This document shows, piece by piece, positions 1 through 7,590 of a DNA stretch of 14,122 nt. The DNA comes from an uncultured Bdellovibrio sp. (GTDB taxonomy: Bacteria > Bdellovibrionota > Bdellovibrionia > Bdellovibrionales > Bdellovibrionaceae). The first letter of the stretch is position 1. Every line of letters begins with the position of its first letter. The translations under genes and the position numbers were made by a program. A model generated the notes under the pieces. The model was not told the origin of the DNA. It did not search any database and was given only the letters and a program-made list of their open reading frames with translations. The stretch is taken from contig CAMLMF010000022.1 of assembly GCA_946480995.1 (NCBI GenBank), forward strand, positions 1-14,122, read 5' to 3'.

Positions 1-99
1 ATAAGAATGAATTTCTGAATAAAAACCTTGTTCACGCAAACGGCGCGCAATCAATTGGGTAAACTGCGAACCGAAATCAAGAATGATAAACCCGCGCAT
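1..99 (-). CDS. guaA: GMP synthase (glutamine-hydrolysing), N-terminal fragment cut by window edge
   Basis: The first 33 codons are present, from the ATG at 99..97 to the window edge with no stop. The translation begins [20 protein letters not shown], the start of the class I glutamine amidotransferase domain of GuaA (conserved ILDFGSQ-TQLIARR). GuaA converts XMP to GMP with glutamine and ATP in the cytoplasm. The start lies 3 bp after the guaB stop, and a Shine-Dalgarno GGAG sits within the guaB 3' end (about 109-112), so the two genes are almost certainly one guaBA transcript, the usual arrangement for the last two steps of GMP synthesis. The catalytic Cys and the ATP-pyrophosphatase domain would lie beyond the window and cannot be checked. 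Confidence 0.9.
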   Translation of the reverse strand, partial: MRGFIILDFGSQFTQLIARRLREQGFYSEIHSY

Positions 100-102
100 C
101 TT

Positions 103-1566
103 TTAGCTCTCCATACGATAGTTAGGAGCTTCTTTGGTGATGCTCACATCATGCACGTGGGATTCACGTAAACCCATCGCTGTGATTTGCACAAATTTCG
201 CTTTCGCTTGCAGATCATCGATATTGCGCGCGCCAAGATATCCCATGCCGGACTTTACGCCACCCACCAATTGATGAATGACTGCCGAAGCAGCCCCTTT
301 ATAAGCCACTTTCCCTTCGATACCTTCAGGAACTAACTTTTCATTTTCATCAATATCCATTTGCCCATAGCGATCTTTCGAACCACGAGCCATAGCTCCT
401 AAACTTCCCATGCCACGATAGACTTTATAAGTACGACCTTGGAATAAAATGGTTTCGCCAGGAGATTCTTCCGCCCCGGCAAGTAGATTGCCAATCATCA
501 CGCTGTTAGCACCTAAAGCGAGGGCCTTTGTAATATCGCCAGAATATTTAATCCCGCCGTCTGCAATAATAGTTTTGCCGCGGGCTTTAGCAACTTTTGC
601 ACACTCAATCACCGCAGAAATTTGCGGCATGCCAACCCCAGCCACAACACGGGTTGTACAGATACTTCCCGGTCCCACACCGACTTTGACGACATCAGCC
701 CCGGCATCAATAAGAGCCGCTGTGCCATCTGCGGTCACAACATTTCCAGCAACGACAATCACATCTTTGTATTTTTGGGCGATATACTTAACCATCTCAA
801 TCACGTTTTTTGAATGACCGTGAGCTGTATCAATACAAAGAACATCGACATTGGCGCTAACTAAGGCCTCTGCACGTTCCCGCGCATCCGCACCCACACC
901 CAAAGCCGCGCCGACAAACAAACGCCCATGTTCGTCTTTGGTGGCTTGTGGATAATTTTTTGCCTTTTCGATATCTTTGATCGTAATCAAACCTTTAAGT
1001 TTGCCGTGAGCATCCACCACCGGAAGCTTTTCAATGCGATGCTTTTGCAAAATCTTTTTAGCTTCTTCCAGCGTCGTTCCCATTTTCGCTGTAACCAAGC
1101 TTTCTTTTGTCATTAAGTTACGAATCGGTTGATCAAAGTTTTCTTCAAAACGTAAATCGCGATTGGTCAAAATCCCTTGCAGGACGCCATTGACAGTCAC
1201 CGGAACGCCACTGATCGAAAACTTTTCCATCAAGTCTACGGCTTCTTGGACTTTATTGTCTGGCCCCAAAGTGATGGGATCTAAGATCATCCCGGCTTCA
1301 TATTTTTTTACTTTTTCGACTTCAAGAGCTTGTTTGTCGATATCCAGATTTTTATGAATGATACCTAAACCACCATTTTGCGCCATAATACGCGCGATGC
1401 GGTTTTCAGTCACCGTGTCCATCGCTGCAGAAATGATTGGAGTGTTTAAAAATTTTCCGCGGGCAAAAAGAGATCTCGGAACAACCTCTGTCGGGGTGAT
1501 TTCTGAGTATTGCGGAAGAAGAAGAATATCATCAAAAGTTAAAGCATAAGGAATGGGACGTTCCAT
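103..1566 (-). CDS. guaB: Inosine-5'-monophosphate dehydrogenase
   Basis: IMP dehydrogenase oxidises IMP to XMP with NAD+, the committed step of guanine nucleotide synthesis. From the chosen start ([18 protein letters not shown]) it is 487 residues, the normal family length. Seen in order: N-terminal barrel segment, a CBS pair (roughly residues 92-140 and 151-202), the second half of the TIM barrel with the active-site loop GSICTTR (catalytic Cys about residue 303), and the flap [20 protein letters not shown]. An upstream ATG at 1623 would add 19 residues of non-family sequence. The ATG at 1566 is preferred because AGGAG lies 7 nt before it and because the extension would have to be coded by a strong hairpin. 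It is followed after 3 bp by guaA. The 64-bp gap upstream may give guaB its own control. Confidence 0.96.
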   Translation of the reverse strand: MERPIPYALTFDDILLLPQYSEITPTEVVPRSLFARGKFLNTPIISAAMDTVTENRIARIMAQNGGLGIIHKNLDIDKQALEVEKVKKYEAGMILDPITLGPDNKVQEAVDLMEKFSISGVPVTVNGVLQGILTNRDLRFEENFDQPIRNLMTKESLVTAKMGTTLEEAKKILQKHRIEKLPVVDAHGKLKGLITIKDIEKAKNYPQATKDEHGRLFVGAALGVGADARERAEALVSANVDVLCIDTAHGHSKNVIEMVKYIAQKYKDVIVVAGNVVTADGTAALIDAGADVVKVGVGPGSICTTRVVAGVGMPQISAVIECAKVAKARGKTIIADGGIKYSGDITKALALGANSVMIGNLLAGAEESPGETILFQGRTYKVYRGMGSLGAMARGSKDRYGQMDIDENEKLVPEGIEGKVAYKGAASAVIHQLVGGVKSGMGYLGARNIDDLQAKAKFVQITAMGLRESHVHDVSITKEAPNYRMES

Positions 1567-1584
1567 GATCTTGCTCCTGGGATT

Positions 1585-1614
1585 GGGTTTATTCATTCTC
1601 AAATGAAAAAACCC
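1585..1614 (-). promoter_or_regulatory. Hairpin in the guaB 5' leader
   Basis: Within the 64-bp gap before guaB, positions 1585-1597 pair with 1602-1614 at 12 of 13 positions (single A/A mismatch at 1591/1608), with a 4-nt loop. The outer stem is GGGTTT/AAACCC. The base of the stem is only a few nucleotides upstream of the guaB Shine-Dalgarno AGGAG, and no U-tract follows on either strand, so it is not a standard terminator. It could stabilise the transcript end, act as a processing site, or modulate guaB translation. The structure is seen directly; the role is inferred. Confidence 0.5.
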
Positions 1615-1630
1615 AGAGTTCAAGAGGAGA

Positions 1631-2146
1631 TCAATCTTCGTACCAAGTTTTATACAACAAATAATTATCTGCCGATTTTTCTAAAAGAACGACTTCAGCA
1701 TCGGTGAGCGCTCGCTTCACTTTTGCAGGGCGTCCGACAACTAGACTGCGAGGCGGAATCACCGTTCCTTCTGTGACCAAGGAACCTGCTCCAATTAAAC
1801 AGTGCTCACCAACCTTAACACCATCCATAACGATGGACCCCATACCGACCAGGGTGCAGCGGCCGATTTCGCAACCATGCAGCATAACCAAGTGGCCAAT
1901 CGTCACGCGATCATGCAGCGTCGTTCCGAACTTGCCATAAGTCCCATGGACAACGGAGCCGTCTTGAATATTCACTTCTTTACCCACGCGGATCGGCATC
2001 ACGTCCCCGCGCAAGACCACATTATACCAAATCGAGGAGTTATCCCCCACTTCAACATCACTGATTAAACGAGCGTTGTCGGCAATAAAAACATTTTCAC
2101 CTACAACCGGCGACATACCACGGGCTTTAACAAAAGTATCATTCAT
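1631..2146 (-). CDS. Gamma-class carbonic anhydrase-like protein (YrdA/PaaY family)
   Basis: A 171-residue left-handed parallel beta-helix protein built from hexapeptide repeats (for example [33 protein letters not shown]). The three putative zinc ligands of the gamma carbonic anhydrase fold are present: H67 (VVHGTYG), H85 and H90 ([10 protein letters not shown]). The family acts as a cytoplasmic trimer; some members hydrate CO2 and others have no proven activity, so the reaction is a family inference. The C-terminal helix ([18 protein letters not shown]) is typical of YrdA-like members. AGGGG lies 8 nt before the ATG. The gene starts 11 bp after the antiporter stop, in the same direction. 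Pairing a CO2/bicarbonate enzyme with a cation:proton antiporter would fit a pH-homeostasis role, but that is inference. Confidence 0.9.
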   Translation of the reverse strand: MNDTFVKARGMSPVVGENVFIADNARLISDVEVGDNSSIWYNVVLRGDVMPIRVGKEVNIQDGSVVHGTYGKFGTTLHDRVTIGHLVMLHGCEIGRCTLVGMGSIVMDGVKVGEHCLIGAGSLVTEGTVIPPRSLVVGRPAKVKRALTDAEVVLLEKSADNYLLYKTWYED

Positions 2147-2157
2147 ACAAAATACCC

Positions 2158-4386
2158 CTAAGCTTTACGATTAGAAACAACCCACACAAGATCTTTTTCT
2201 TGCAGGGTGAAGCTTGCTCTTGGACCTAAAACTCTTTCTGGTCCCCGCTCCACACCAACAACCATACCATTGTACTTTTCACGAATATTGCTTTCACGGA
2301 TGGAGCGATTTTTATATTCCGAATCTTCCGTCACCACAAACGAGGTCAACTTGAAATCGTCTTGCTGATACATACCCGTTTCGGAAATAATCGGCTCTTT
2401 GCTTTTTTCTTCTTCCAACGAAGTGTGAAACTTCTGCAGCTCATCTTCACTGCCAAAACAGATCAACTTATCGTAAGGCCACAAAACAAACTCGCCATCC
2501 GGTGCGAAGTACCGGCGAGTCCCGCGGAAGACCGCCGCCACCGTTACGCCATAGGTTTCCTTAAACGATTGATCCTTTAAGGCTTTGCCAACCAAAACAG
2601 AGCCTGGTGAAAGCTCATAGCTGCCAAGACTTGTCTCCCACGGCAGGAAATTCTTGGCGACATCAGAACTAATTAACTCTTTACGTTCCTTTTCGGTCAG
2701 ATTTTTTAGAAAATTCTTTTCAATGAATTGGTAAAGGTGACGCACCCACAACTGGCCGGCGATCACAATAATTGCAATCGCACCAATGGTGATGCCAGAG
2801 ACCATTTTTAGATTCACAAAGCGCGAAACGATAGCGCCTAAAAGAATCAGCGCAATAACAATACGAGCAACAAAGATCCCAAACTGCAGACCACGCAGCT
2901 TTTGCAGCTCTGCAAATTCGCGTTGTGCTTTTAATGCAGGACCACCCATGACTAAGCCCCAGAAGAAAGGTGCCGATAAGGCCAAACAAATAAACAAAGA
3001 AACCGCACCAACCCACGGACTTTCTTGCAAGTACGCTTGCACTTCGTTCACAAGCAACGCTTGATAGGCACTTAAAATCGCGACGATCATCACTGCGTTA
3101 AGAATGATCTTAACACCATAGGTATTCATAATTAAAGCGCCGACGCCCGTTTTGCCCTCTTGCCCGAAGGAAGATGAATAGCGATCAAGGACTCCCTTAA
3201 TTCCGGCAGGCAAGCGCGCGTCGGTCCACTTATAAACTGGTTCAGAGATTTTAATTAAATACGGCGTGGTAAAGGTGGTCACTGCCGAAACAGCGATCGC
3301 TAAAGGATACAGGAAATCACTAGTTACTTTCAGAGTCACCCCGAGCGAGGCGATAATGAAAGAGAACTCTCCGATTTGCGCAAGGCTCATCCCCGCCTGA
3401 AAAGATTTTTTACGACCTTGTCCCGACAATAGGGCCCCAAGGAACGTGCTAATAAACTTACCGACAATTGTCACAAGTGTGACGATGATGACTAAATCCC
3501 AGCGTTCAATAAGCACTTTTGGATCAATCATCATTCCGACTGAAACGAAGAAGATCGCGGCAAAAAGATTTTTTACCGGCTGCAGGATGTGCTCCATCTT
3601 ATGACCTTCGGGTGTTTCTGCTAAAAGAGAACCCATCACAAAGGCCCCCAGGGCGGGCGAGAAACCCACACCTGCGGCAATCATCACCATCATAAAACAC
3701 AGACCGATGGCGACCAGAAGCATAGTTTCATCTTCTAACAGATTACGAATTTTTCTTAAGAAAATGGGGATTAAGAAAATACCGACGACGAACCACAAAG
3801 CGATATAGAATAAAAGCCTTAAACCCGAAAATGCCAGCTCGGCCCCAGACACGGCCGCTGTTCCCGAAATCGCCGTTAATAAAACCAATAACAAAATCGC
3901 CAAAATGTCTTCGACGACTAAAATACCAAAAACCAGTTCGACGTATTTTTGCCCTCGCATGCCAAGCTCTTGAAAAGCGCGCACGATGATGGTCGTCGAT
4001 GACATTGAAAGGATCGCACCAAAGAACAGGCTGTCGATATTATTCCAACCAAACGCTTTCCCGACCAAATAACCAAAACCCATCATGAAGACGACTTCAA
4101 AGACGGCCGTAAAACTGGCAGAGCCTCCCACTTTGAACAGCTTCTTAAAACTAAACTCCAAACCTAAGCTGAACAATAAAAAGATCACACCGATTTCAGA
4201 CCATACTTGTATGCTGACTTTATCAGTTACGGTGGGGAAAAATGGGACGTGGGGGCTGACTAAAAAGCCCGCGATCAAATAACCTAGAACTTGCGGTTGT
4301 CCTAATTTTTTAAAAAGCAGCGTCGACAAAGCTGCGATTATCAGAATAAAACCAAGGTCTGTGATTAAGTGAGGTAGATGATGCAT
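2158..4386 (-). CDS. CPA2-family monovalent cation:proton antiporter with tandem C-terminal RCK_C domains
   Basis: A 742-residue inner-membrane protein. Residues about 8-385 form the Na+/H+ exchanger (CPA2/Kef-type) core: LGYLIAG (35-41), the acidic pair E159-D160 in a membrane helix, FSPALGAFVMGSLLAET (242-258), FFVSVGMMID (279-288) and QIGEFSFIIA (337-346). Unusually, about four more hydrophobic helices follow (roughly 427-445, 459-480, 502-522, 530-548). The soluble tail has two RCK_C (TrkA-C)-like domains (about 587-655 and 675-740). No nucleotide-binding RCK_N Rossmann segment (GxGxxG) is seen, unlike KefB/KefC. K+ or Na+ for H+ exchange is inferred from the family; the substrate cannot be read. 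The ATG is the only in-frame start (a TGA lies two codons upstream), yet the GAGGT motif abuts it with no spacing, so initiation may depend on coupling to the upstream gene. Confidence 0.9.
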   Translation of the reverse strand: MHHLPHLITDLGFILIIAALSTLLFKKLGQPQVLGYLIAGFLVSPHVPFFPTVTDKVSIQVWSEIGVIFLLFSLGLEFSFKKLFKVGGSASFTAVFEVVFMMGFGYLVGKAFGWNNIDSLFFGAILSMSSTTIIVRAFQELGMRGQKYVELVFGILVVEDILAILLLVLLTAISGTAAVSGAELAFSGLRLLFYIALWFVVGIFLIPIFLRKIRNLLEDETMLLVAIGLCFMMVMIAAGVGFSPALGAFVMGSLLAETPEGHKMEHILQPVKNLFAAIFFVSVGMMIDPKVLIERWDLVIIVTLVTIVGKFISTFLGALLSGQGRKKSFQAGMSLAQIGEFSFIIASLGVTLKVTSDFLYPLAIAVSAVTTFTTPYLIKISEPVYKWTDARLPAGIKGVLDRYSSSFGQEGKTGVGALIMNTYGVKIILNAVMIVAILSAYQALLVNEVQAYLQESPWVGAVSLFICLALSAPFFWGLVMGGPALKAQREFAELQKLRGLQFGIFVARIVIALILLGAIVSRFVNLKMVSGITIGAIAIIVIAGQLWVRHLYQFIEKNFLKNLTEKERKELISSDVAKNFLPWETSLGSYELSPGSVLVGKALKDQSFKETYGVTVAAVFRGTRRYFAPDGEFVLWPYDKLICFGSEDELQKFHTSLEEEKSKEPIISETGMYQQDDFKLTSFVVTEDSEYKNRSIRESNIREKYNGMVVGVERGPERVLGPRASFTLQEKDLVWVVSNRKA

Positions 4387-4404
4387 ACCTCATGATTGCA
4401 AAAA

Positions 4405-4962
4405 CTAATTCAGATATCCAGTGCCTTTATCCATGACTCCGATATTTTGCAGGTTTTGCGCGCCGCTCTCGATTTCCGCACTCATGATGCGTGAGCGTCC
4501 GATAAAGTTCTTTGTCGCAAAAAGCGGCACTTCTAAATAAAGACACAAAGACATGGCCTCATCAGCGCGCAACTTCAGCGAAGAAACTTGCGGATGACCA
4601 CTCATGTAAAGACGCAAATACTGATGTGAACCTTTGATTTCCACAAACACGGCTTGTTTTATTTCGATGCCCAAAGAAGACATCAACAACGACGTGAATT
4701 TATGCGGCGAAGATTGCAAAATCATTTTATTCGACTGCGAAAGCGCCACACCCGCATCAATCGCACTGACCGCGACAGGTAGCGTGTATTGGTGACCTTC
4801 GTCTTTAAATAACAACAACGGACGCGCGGCATCTGTGGTAACTGACAAAGCATAAGGAAACAGACGCACTAAGTCCTGCTGATGAAAAGTTTCTTCTTCC
4901 TCAGATTGTTGCGCAAAAATAATCTGCGCCTTCAGATTGTTAAAATCTAAAACGTCTTTCAT
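4405..4962 (-). CDS. Bifunctional nuclease (BFN)/DUF151 domain protein
   Basis: A 185-residue protein. Residues about 36-156 match the DUF151/bifunctional nuclease fold: an N-terminal strand, 'rPLLLF-DEGHQYTLPVAVSAIDAGVA', then the region of HKFTSLLMSSLGIEIKQAVF and the diagnostic LRADEAMSLCLYLEVPLFAT near 131-150 (family form aRpSDAiaLAlrt-aPIfv). Some family members have been reported to have DNase/RNase activity, but most are uncharacterised, so nuclease activity here is not established. Residues 1-35 and the last 25 are not part of the recognisable domain. There is no signal peptide, so it is presumably cytoplasmic. It begins 3 bp after the miaB stop, with GGAG about 14 nt before the ATG inside miaB, which suggests translational coupling and a shared transcript. 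Confidence 0.82.
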   Translation of the reverse strand: MKDVLDFNNLKAQIIFAQQSEEEETFHQQDLVRLFPYALSVTTDAARPLLLFKDEGHQYTLPVAVSAIDAGVALSQSNKMILQSSPHKFTSLLMSSLGIEIKQAVFVEIKGSHQYLRLYMSGHPQVSSLKLRADEAMSLCLYLEVPLFATKNFIGRSRIMSAEIESGAQNLQNIGVMDKGTGYLN

Positions 4963-4965
4963 GAA

Positions 4966-6327
4966 CTAAATTAATTCTCCACGGAAAGTTGCCGGGAAAG
5001 CTTTGGTGATCTTAACATCCACTGTTTTACCAATAAGATCCGGCGAGCCCAAGAAATGCACAAGCTTGTTGCTGGTACTGCGACCTTGAACTTTGCCAAA
5101 TTCACGATCTCCTTGCTCGACCAAAACGCGCATTGTTTGGCCTTCATAGCGCTTCACCAACTCAAAGGCCATCTTGTCATGGGCATCAAACAGGCGATTC
5201 AGACGATCTGTTTTTACATCCTCATCCACTTGGTCTTCAAACTTCGCGGCCTTTGTAAACGGACGTGGAGAGTATTTAAAGGCAAAGATGGTTTCAAAGC
5301 CCACTTCTTCAACCAAAGTCACAGTGTCGCGGAACTCTTCTTCAGTTTCCCCAGGGAAGCCGACGATAATATCTGTTGATAAAACCAAATTCGGAATGGT
5401 TCTTTTCAACATCGCGATTTTTTCTAAATAGTGTTCTCGCGTGTAATTGCGATTCATGCGATCCAGAATGCGCGAGTTCCCGCTTTGGAACGGCAAATGC
5501 ACGTACTCCATGATTTTATCTTGGTGAGCCGCCATCGTGTCCGCAAGCTTTTGATTAAAATCTTTTGGATGCGAAGTCGTGTAACGAATTCTTTCAATAT
5601 CCGTGTCCGTAGCCACTTTTGCCAAAAGATCGGCAAAGTCCAAGCCTTCTTCGGCTTGATAAGAATTGACGTTTTGCCCTAGCAAAGTGACTTCTTTCAC
5701 TCCACGCTTTACCAAATGGCGAATGTCAGTCAGGATGTGTTGCAATGGACGAGATTTCTCACGACCACGCGTGTACGGCACCACACAGAAAGTACAGAAG
5801 TTATCGCAGCCCTTTGTGATGTTTACGAAAGTGGCCACACCAGGATTACGCACCATCGTTTCGATATGGTAAGGTGCGCGGTGTTCGAATTTTGCGTTGA
5901 TTTGACGGCGCTCGCCTTCGAAGGCTTTTGCTACCATCTGTGGCAAGTTGTCGATTTGATCCGTTCCGAAAACGAAATCGATCATCGGTTGATTTTTAAT
6001 CAAGTTTTCTTTTTCTTGCTGGCCTACGCAACCACCGACGCCGATTTTTAGGTTCGGATTTTTTTCTTTCATTTTACGGAAAGTACCGACTTCGGAATAA
6101 ACTTTGTGCACCGGTTTTTCGCGCACGCTGCATGAATTGATGATGATCAATGACGCTTCTTCAGGATTTTCCACCGGCGTAAAGTTTTGCATTTCTAACA
6201 ACGAATGCATGCGCTCGGTGTCGTTCACGTTCATCTGACAACCATAGGTGGAAATGTAAACCCCACGACCCTGGCCAATATCTTGATTTTGCTGGAAACT
6301 TTGAGTCTCTTGCGAAGTGTTTTCCAC
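4966..6327 (-). CDS. miaB: tRNA-2-methylthio-N6-dimethylallyladenosine synthase
   Basis: MiaB is a radical-SAM methylthiotransferase that adds a methylthio group to i6A37 of tRNAs reading UNN codons. Using numbering from the upstream ATG at 6348: the N-terminal UPF0004 domain has C37 (TYGCQMN), C73 (NSCSVREKP) and C107 (GGCVGQ) for the auxiliary 4Fe-4S cluster. The radical-SAM triad is C181/C185/C188 (GCDNFCTFC), and a C-terminal TRAM domain spans about 390-455. Two starts are possible. ATG at 6348 (460 aa) has no Shine-Dalgarno and lies about 6 nt from the predicted transcription start. GTG at 6327 (453 aa) has GAGG 8 nt upstream and is therefore preferred. It is the first gene of the miaB-DUF151-antiporter run. 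Confidence 0.95.
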   Translation of the reverse strand: MENTSQETQSFQQNQDIGQGRGVYISTYGCQMNVNDTERMHSLLEMQNFTPVENPEEASLIIINSCSVREKPVHKVYSEVGTFRKMKEKNPNLKIGVGGCVGQQEKENLIKNQPMIDFVFGTDQIDNLPQMVAKAFEGERRQINAKFEHRAPYHIETMVRNPGVATFVNITKGCDNFCTFCVVPYTRGREKSRPLQHILTDIRHLVKRGVKEVTLLGQNVNSYQAEEGLDFADLLAKVATDTDIERIRYTTSHPKDFNQKLADTMAAHQDKIMEYVHLPFQSGNSRILDRMNRNYTREHYLEKIAMLKRTIPNLVLSTDIIVGFPGETEEEFRDTVTLVEEVGFETIFAFKYSPRPFTKAAKFEDQVDEDVKTDRLNRLFDAHDKMAFELVKRYEGQTMRVLVEQGDREFGKVQGRSTSNKLVHFLGSPDLIGKTVDVKITKAFPATFRGELI

Positions 6328-6339
6328 GGAGCTTACCTC

Positions 6340-6368
6340 TTGTGTCATCTAAAAAAGTGAGTTATAGA
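6340..6368 (+). promoter_or_regulatory. Candidate divergent promoter for the plus-strand gene at 6418
   Basis: TTGTGT (6340-6345), a 17-bp spacer and TATAGA (6363-6368) read rightward, placing a start site near 6375 and a leader of about 43 nt. The -10 overlaps the miaB -10 (6361-6366), and the -35 lies inside the miaB start region, so polymerase could not occupy both promoters at once. Confidence 0.5.
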
Positions 6369-6389
6369 GGAGCGCTCTCGGAATGTCAA
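6361..6389 (-). promoter_or_regulatory. Sigma-70-type promoter for miaB
   Basis: On the minus strand, TTGACA (6389-6384), a 17-bp spacer and TATAAC (6366-6361) form a near-consensus housekeeping promoter. Transcription would begin near 6354. That leaves almost no leader for an ATG at 6348 but about 27 nt, with a good Shine-Dalgarno, for a GTG at 6327. Its -10 overlaps the -10 of a promoter facing the other way. Confidence 0.75.
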
Positions 6390-6417
6390 AAAAATGCAAT
6401 GACGGAGACCCCGCTGT

Positions 6418-7053
6418 ATGAATCCTCGCCTTAAAAGCTCAAAAAAATGGACCGCTCTTCCTAAAGAATACGCGGATCAGATCCAAGCTGTCTTTAAAGA
6501 CACCTTCGCGCAATACCTTGCAGATGGCGACTTGATCGTTGAGGGGCGCATTTATACAGAGGAAATAGTGCTGCGCGTCGGATATCTTGAAAAAGGCCGT
6601 CTTGCCCAAGCCAATTTCGAAGTGTCCATGAACTATTCTCAGGAAAAACAAGATGCTGTCAAACGCATCCACAACTGCGTCGACGCCGCTGCCAGCATGA
6701 TGATGGAATACTTGGAAAAAGACGGTGAAGTCGATTTCCCTTATGTGTGGAGAGAATTCCCCTTCCAAGGCAACAAACTATATTTGCAATTTTCCACTGA
6801 GAATTCTTCTTTGGAAGAAGAGGCCAACAAACTTTTGGGCGTTGAAGAGGGCACTTTGTTAGTCGACGAAGAGGAATCCGACGAAGACGCTTTATCGCGC
6901 GCAGAGCTGAGCGAAGAGCTTTCGCCTCCACGCGACGAGGATGAGGTCGATCCTTCTGATGAAGATGATCTAGAAGATGACGCCGACGAAGACGATGCCG
7001 GACCTCGCATGTTTGGTGGTAAGGGTAAAAAGAAGAAGGATGATCTGCACTAG
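6418..7053 (+). CDS. Unrecognised cytoplasmic protein with acidic C-terminal tail
   Basis: A 211-residue protein that I do not recognise. Residues 1-140 look like a folded alpha/beta domain: amphipathic helix near 14-33, strands around 38-55 and 64-72, a helix at 77-100, then the aromatic-rich VWREFPFQGNKLYLQF (110-125). Residues 142-196 are almost entirely Asp/Glu/Ser (for example DEDDLEDDADEDDAG), followed by a short basic patch GGKGKKKK (200-207). There is no signal peptide or membrane helix. Such tails occur on proteins that bind basic partners or nucleic-acid mimicry surfaces, but that is only inference. GGAG lies 10 nt before the ATG, a slightly long spacing, and no alternative in-frame start is visible. 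It is divergent from miaB and convergent with the next gene, with a shared terminator between them. Confidence 0.85.
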   Translation: MNPRLKSSKKWTALPKEYADQIQAVFKDTFAQYLADGDLIVEGRIYTEEIVLRVGYLEKGRLAQANFEVSMNYSQEKQDAVKRIHNCVDAAASMMMEYLEKDGEVDFPYVWREFPFQGNKLYLQFSTENSSLEEEANKLLGVEEGTLLVDEEESDEDALSRAELSEELSPPRDEDEVDPSDEDDLEDDADEDDAGPRMFGGKGKKKKDDLH

Positions 7054-7124
7054 GAACTTTCAGGAAGCTTCCTGCTTCCATATAAAAGTCGTTGAAGTTA
7101 AAAGGGCATGAATCCTTCAAAAAT

Positions 7125-7151
7125 AAAAAGCCAGCGGAGTGCTGGCTTTTT
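7125..7151. terminator. Bidirectional rho-independent terminator
   Basis: A perfect 11-bp stem (7125-7135 with 7141-7151, core AAAAAGCCAGC) and a 5-nt loop, with the stem ending in T5 on the plus strand and likewise T5 on the minus strand. It lies between convergent genes (stops at 7053 plus and 7178 minus) and can serve both. Confidence 0.9.
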
Positions 7152-7177
7152 ATTTTAGCTTTCACATTTAAATATTT

Positions 7178-7522
7178 CTAATTATTAACGGCGCACTCAA
7201 TAGTCAGAATAACTTTTCCAGAAGATTGCACTTTTCCGGAAACACCGCAATCCTTACGCACACGACCATCAAAGGTCACAGACTCCCCGTATCCTGCAAT
7301 CTCGTCTTCTTCAACACCCTCAAGCCAAACTTCAAAAACGCTATTTGTAGTACGACCCGTGCACGTGAAATAAAAATTGTTCTTCCCGCCATCTGGAACA
7401 TTCTCCATTTGACACTGGCCCCGTTCGATTTGCATGGCATTTAGCAACTCGGATTTATCCACTCCACGGGCTTGCGCCGATGAAAAGGTTAAAAAACTGA
7501 GAAAAATCAAAAGTACCTTCAT
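7178..7522 (-). CDS. Small exported four-cysteine protein, unknown function
   Basis: From the preferred start MKVLLIFLSFLTFSSAQA the product is 114 residues with a clear Sec signal peptide: one lysine, a hydrophobic core, and likely cleavage after AQA around residue 18. The mature part of about 96 residues has four cysteines (in GQCQ, FTCTG, KDCG and IECA), which could form two disulfides in the periplasm or outside. It is rich in short beta-type segments. An ATG at 7567 would add 15 residues in front of the signal peptide. It is rejected because the ATG at 7522 has a GGGGG Shine-Dalgarno 4-5 nt upstream. I recognise no family. It is transcribed in the same direction as the acyltransferase upstream of it, 68 bp away. 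Confidence 0.75.
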   Translation of the reverse strand: MKVLLIFLSFLTFSSAQARGVDKSELLNAMQIERGQCQMENVPDGGKNNFYFTCTGRTTNSVFEVWLEGVEEDEIAGYGESVTFDGRVRKDCGVSGKVQSSGKVILTIECAVNN

Positions 7523-7561
7523 AAATCCCCCGAAACGTCGTGGAGCTTTTATAGGGGATTT
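7523..7561 (-). promoter_or_regulatory. Inverted repeat covering the ribosome-binding site
   Basis: AAATCCCC (7523-7530) is perfectly complementary to GGGGATTT (7554-7561). In RNA read leftward, the Shine-Dalgarno GGGG of the small exported protein would be paired with the upstream CCCC. A TATAAA box (7553-7548) lies inside the loop. If it is the -10, the outer arm would be promoter DNA and the repeat would act as an operator rather than an RNA structure. Confidence 0.4.
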
Positions 7562-7590
7562 ACCCAAAAATGCCTATGCGGTTTCAAGGG

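Noticed and set aside
2720..3016. 98-codon minus-strand frame (Trp/Cys-rich) within the antiporter gene
   Set aside because: It is an alternative frame of the antiporter membrane-helix coding region, with no ribosome site and no independent support.
7061..7074. 14-bp perfect palindrome CAGGAAGCTTCCTG just after the stop at 7053
   Set aside because: No loop, no U-tract, no second copy noticed; a proper terminator lies 50 bp further on. Could be a protein site, but nothing supports it.
6659..7165. 168-codon minus-strand frame opposite the acidic-tail gene
   Set aside because: It is the shadow of the Asp/Glu-rich tail and crosses the bidirectional terminator.
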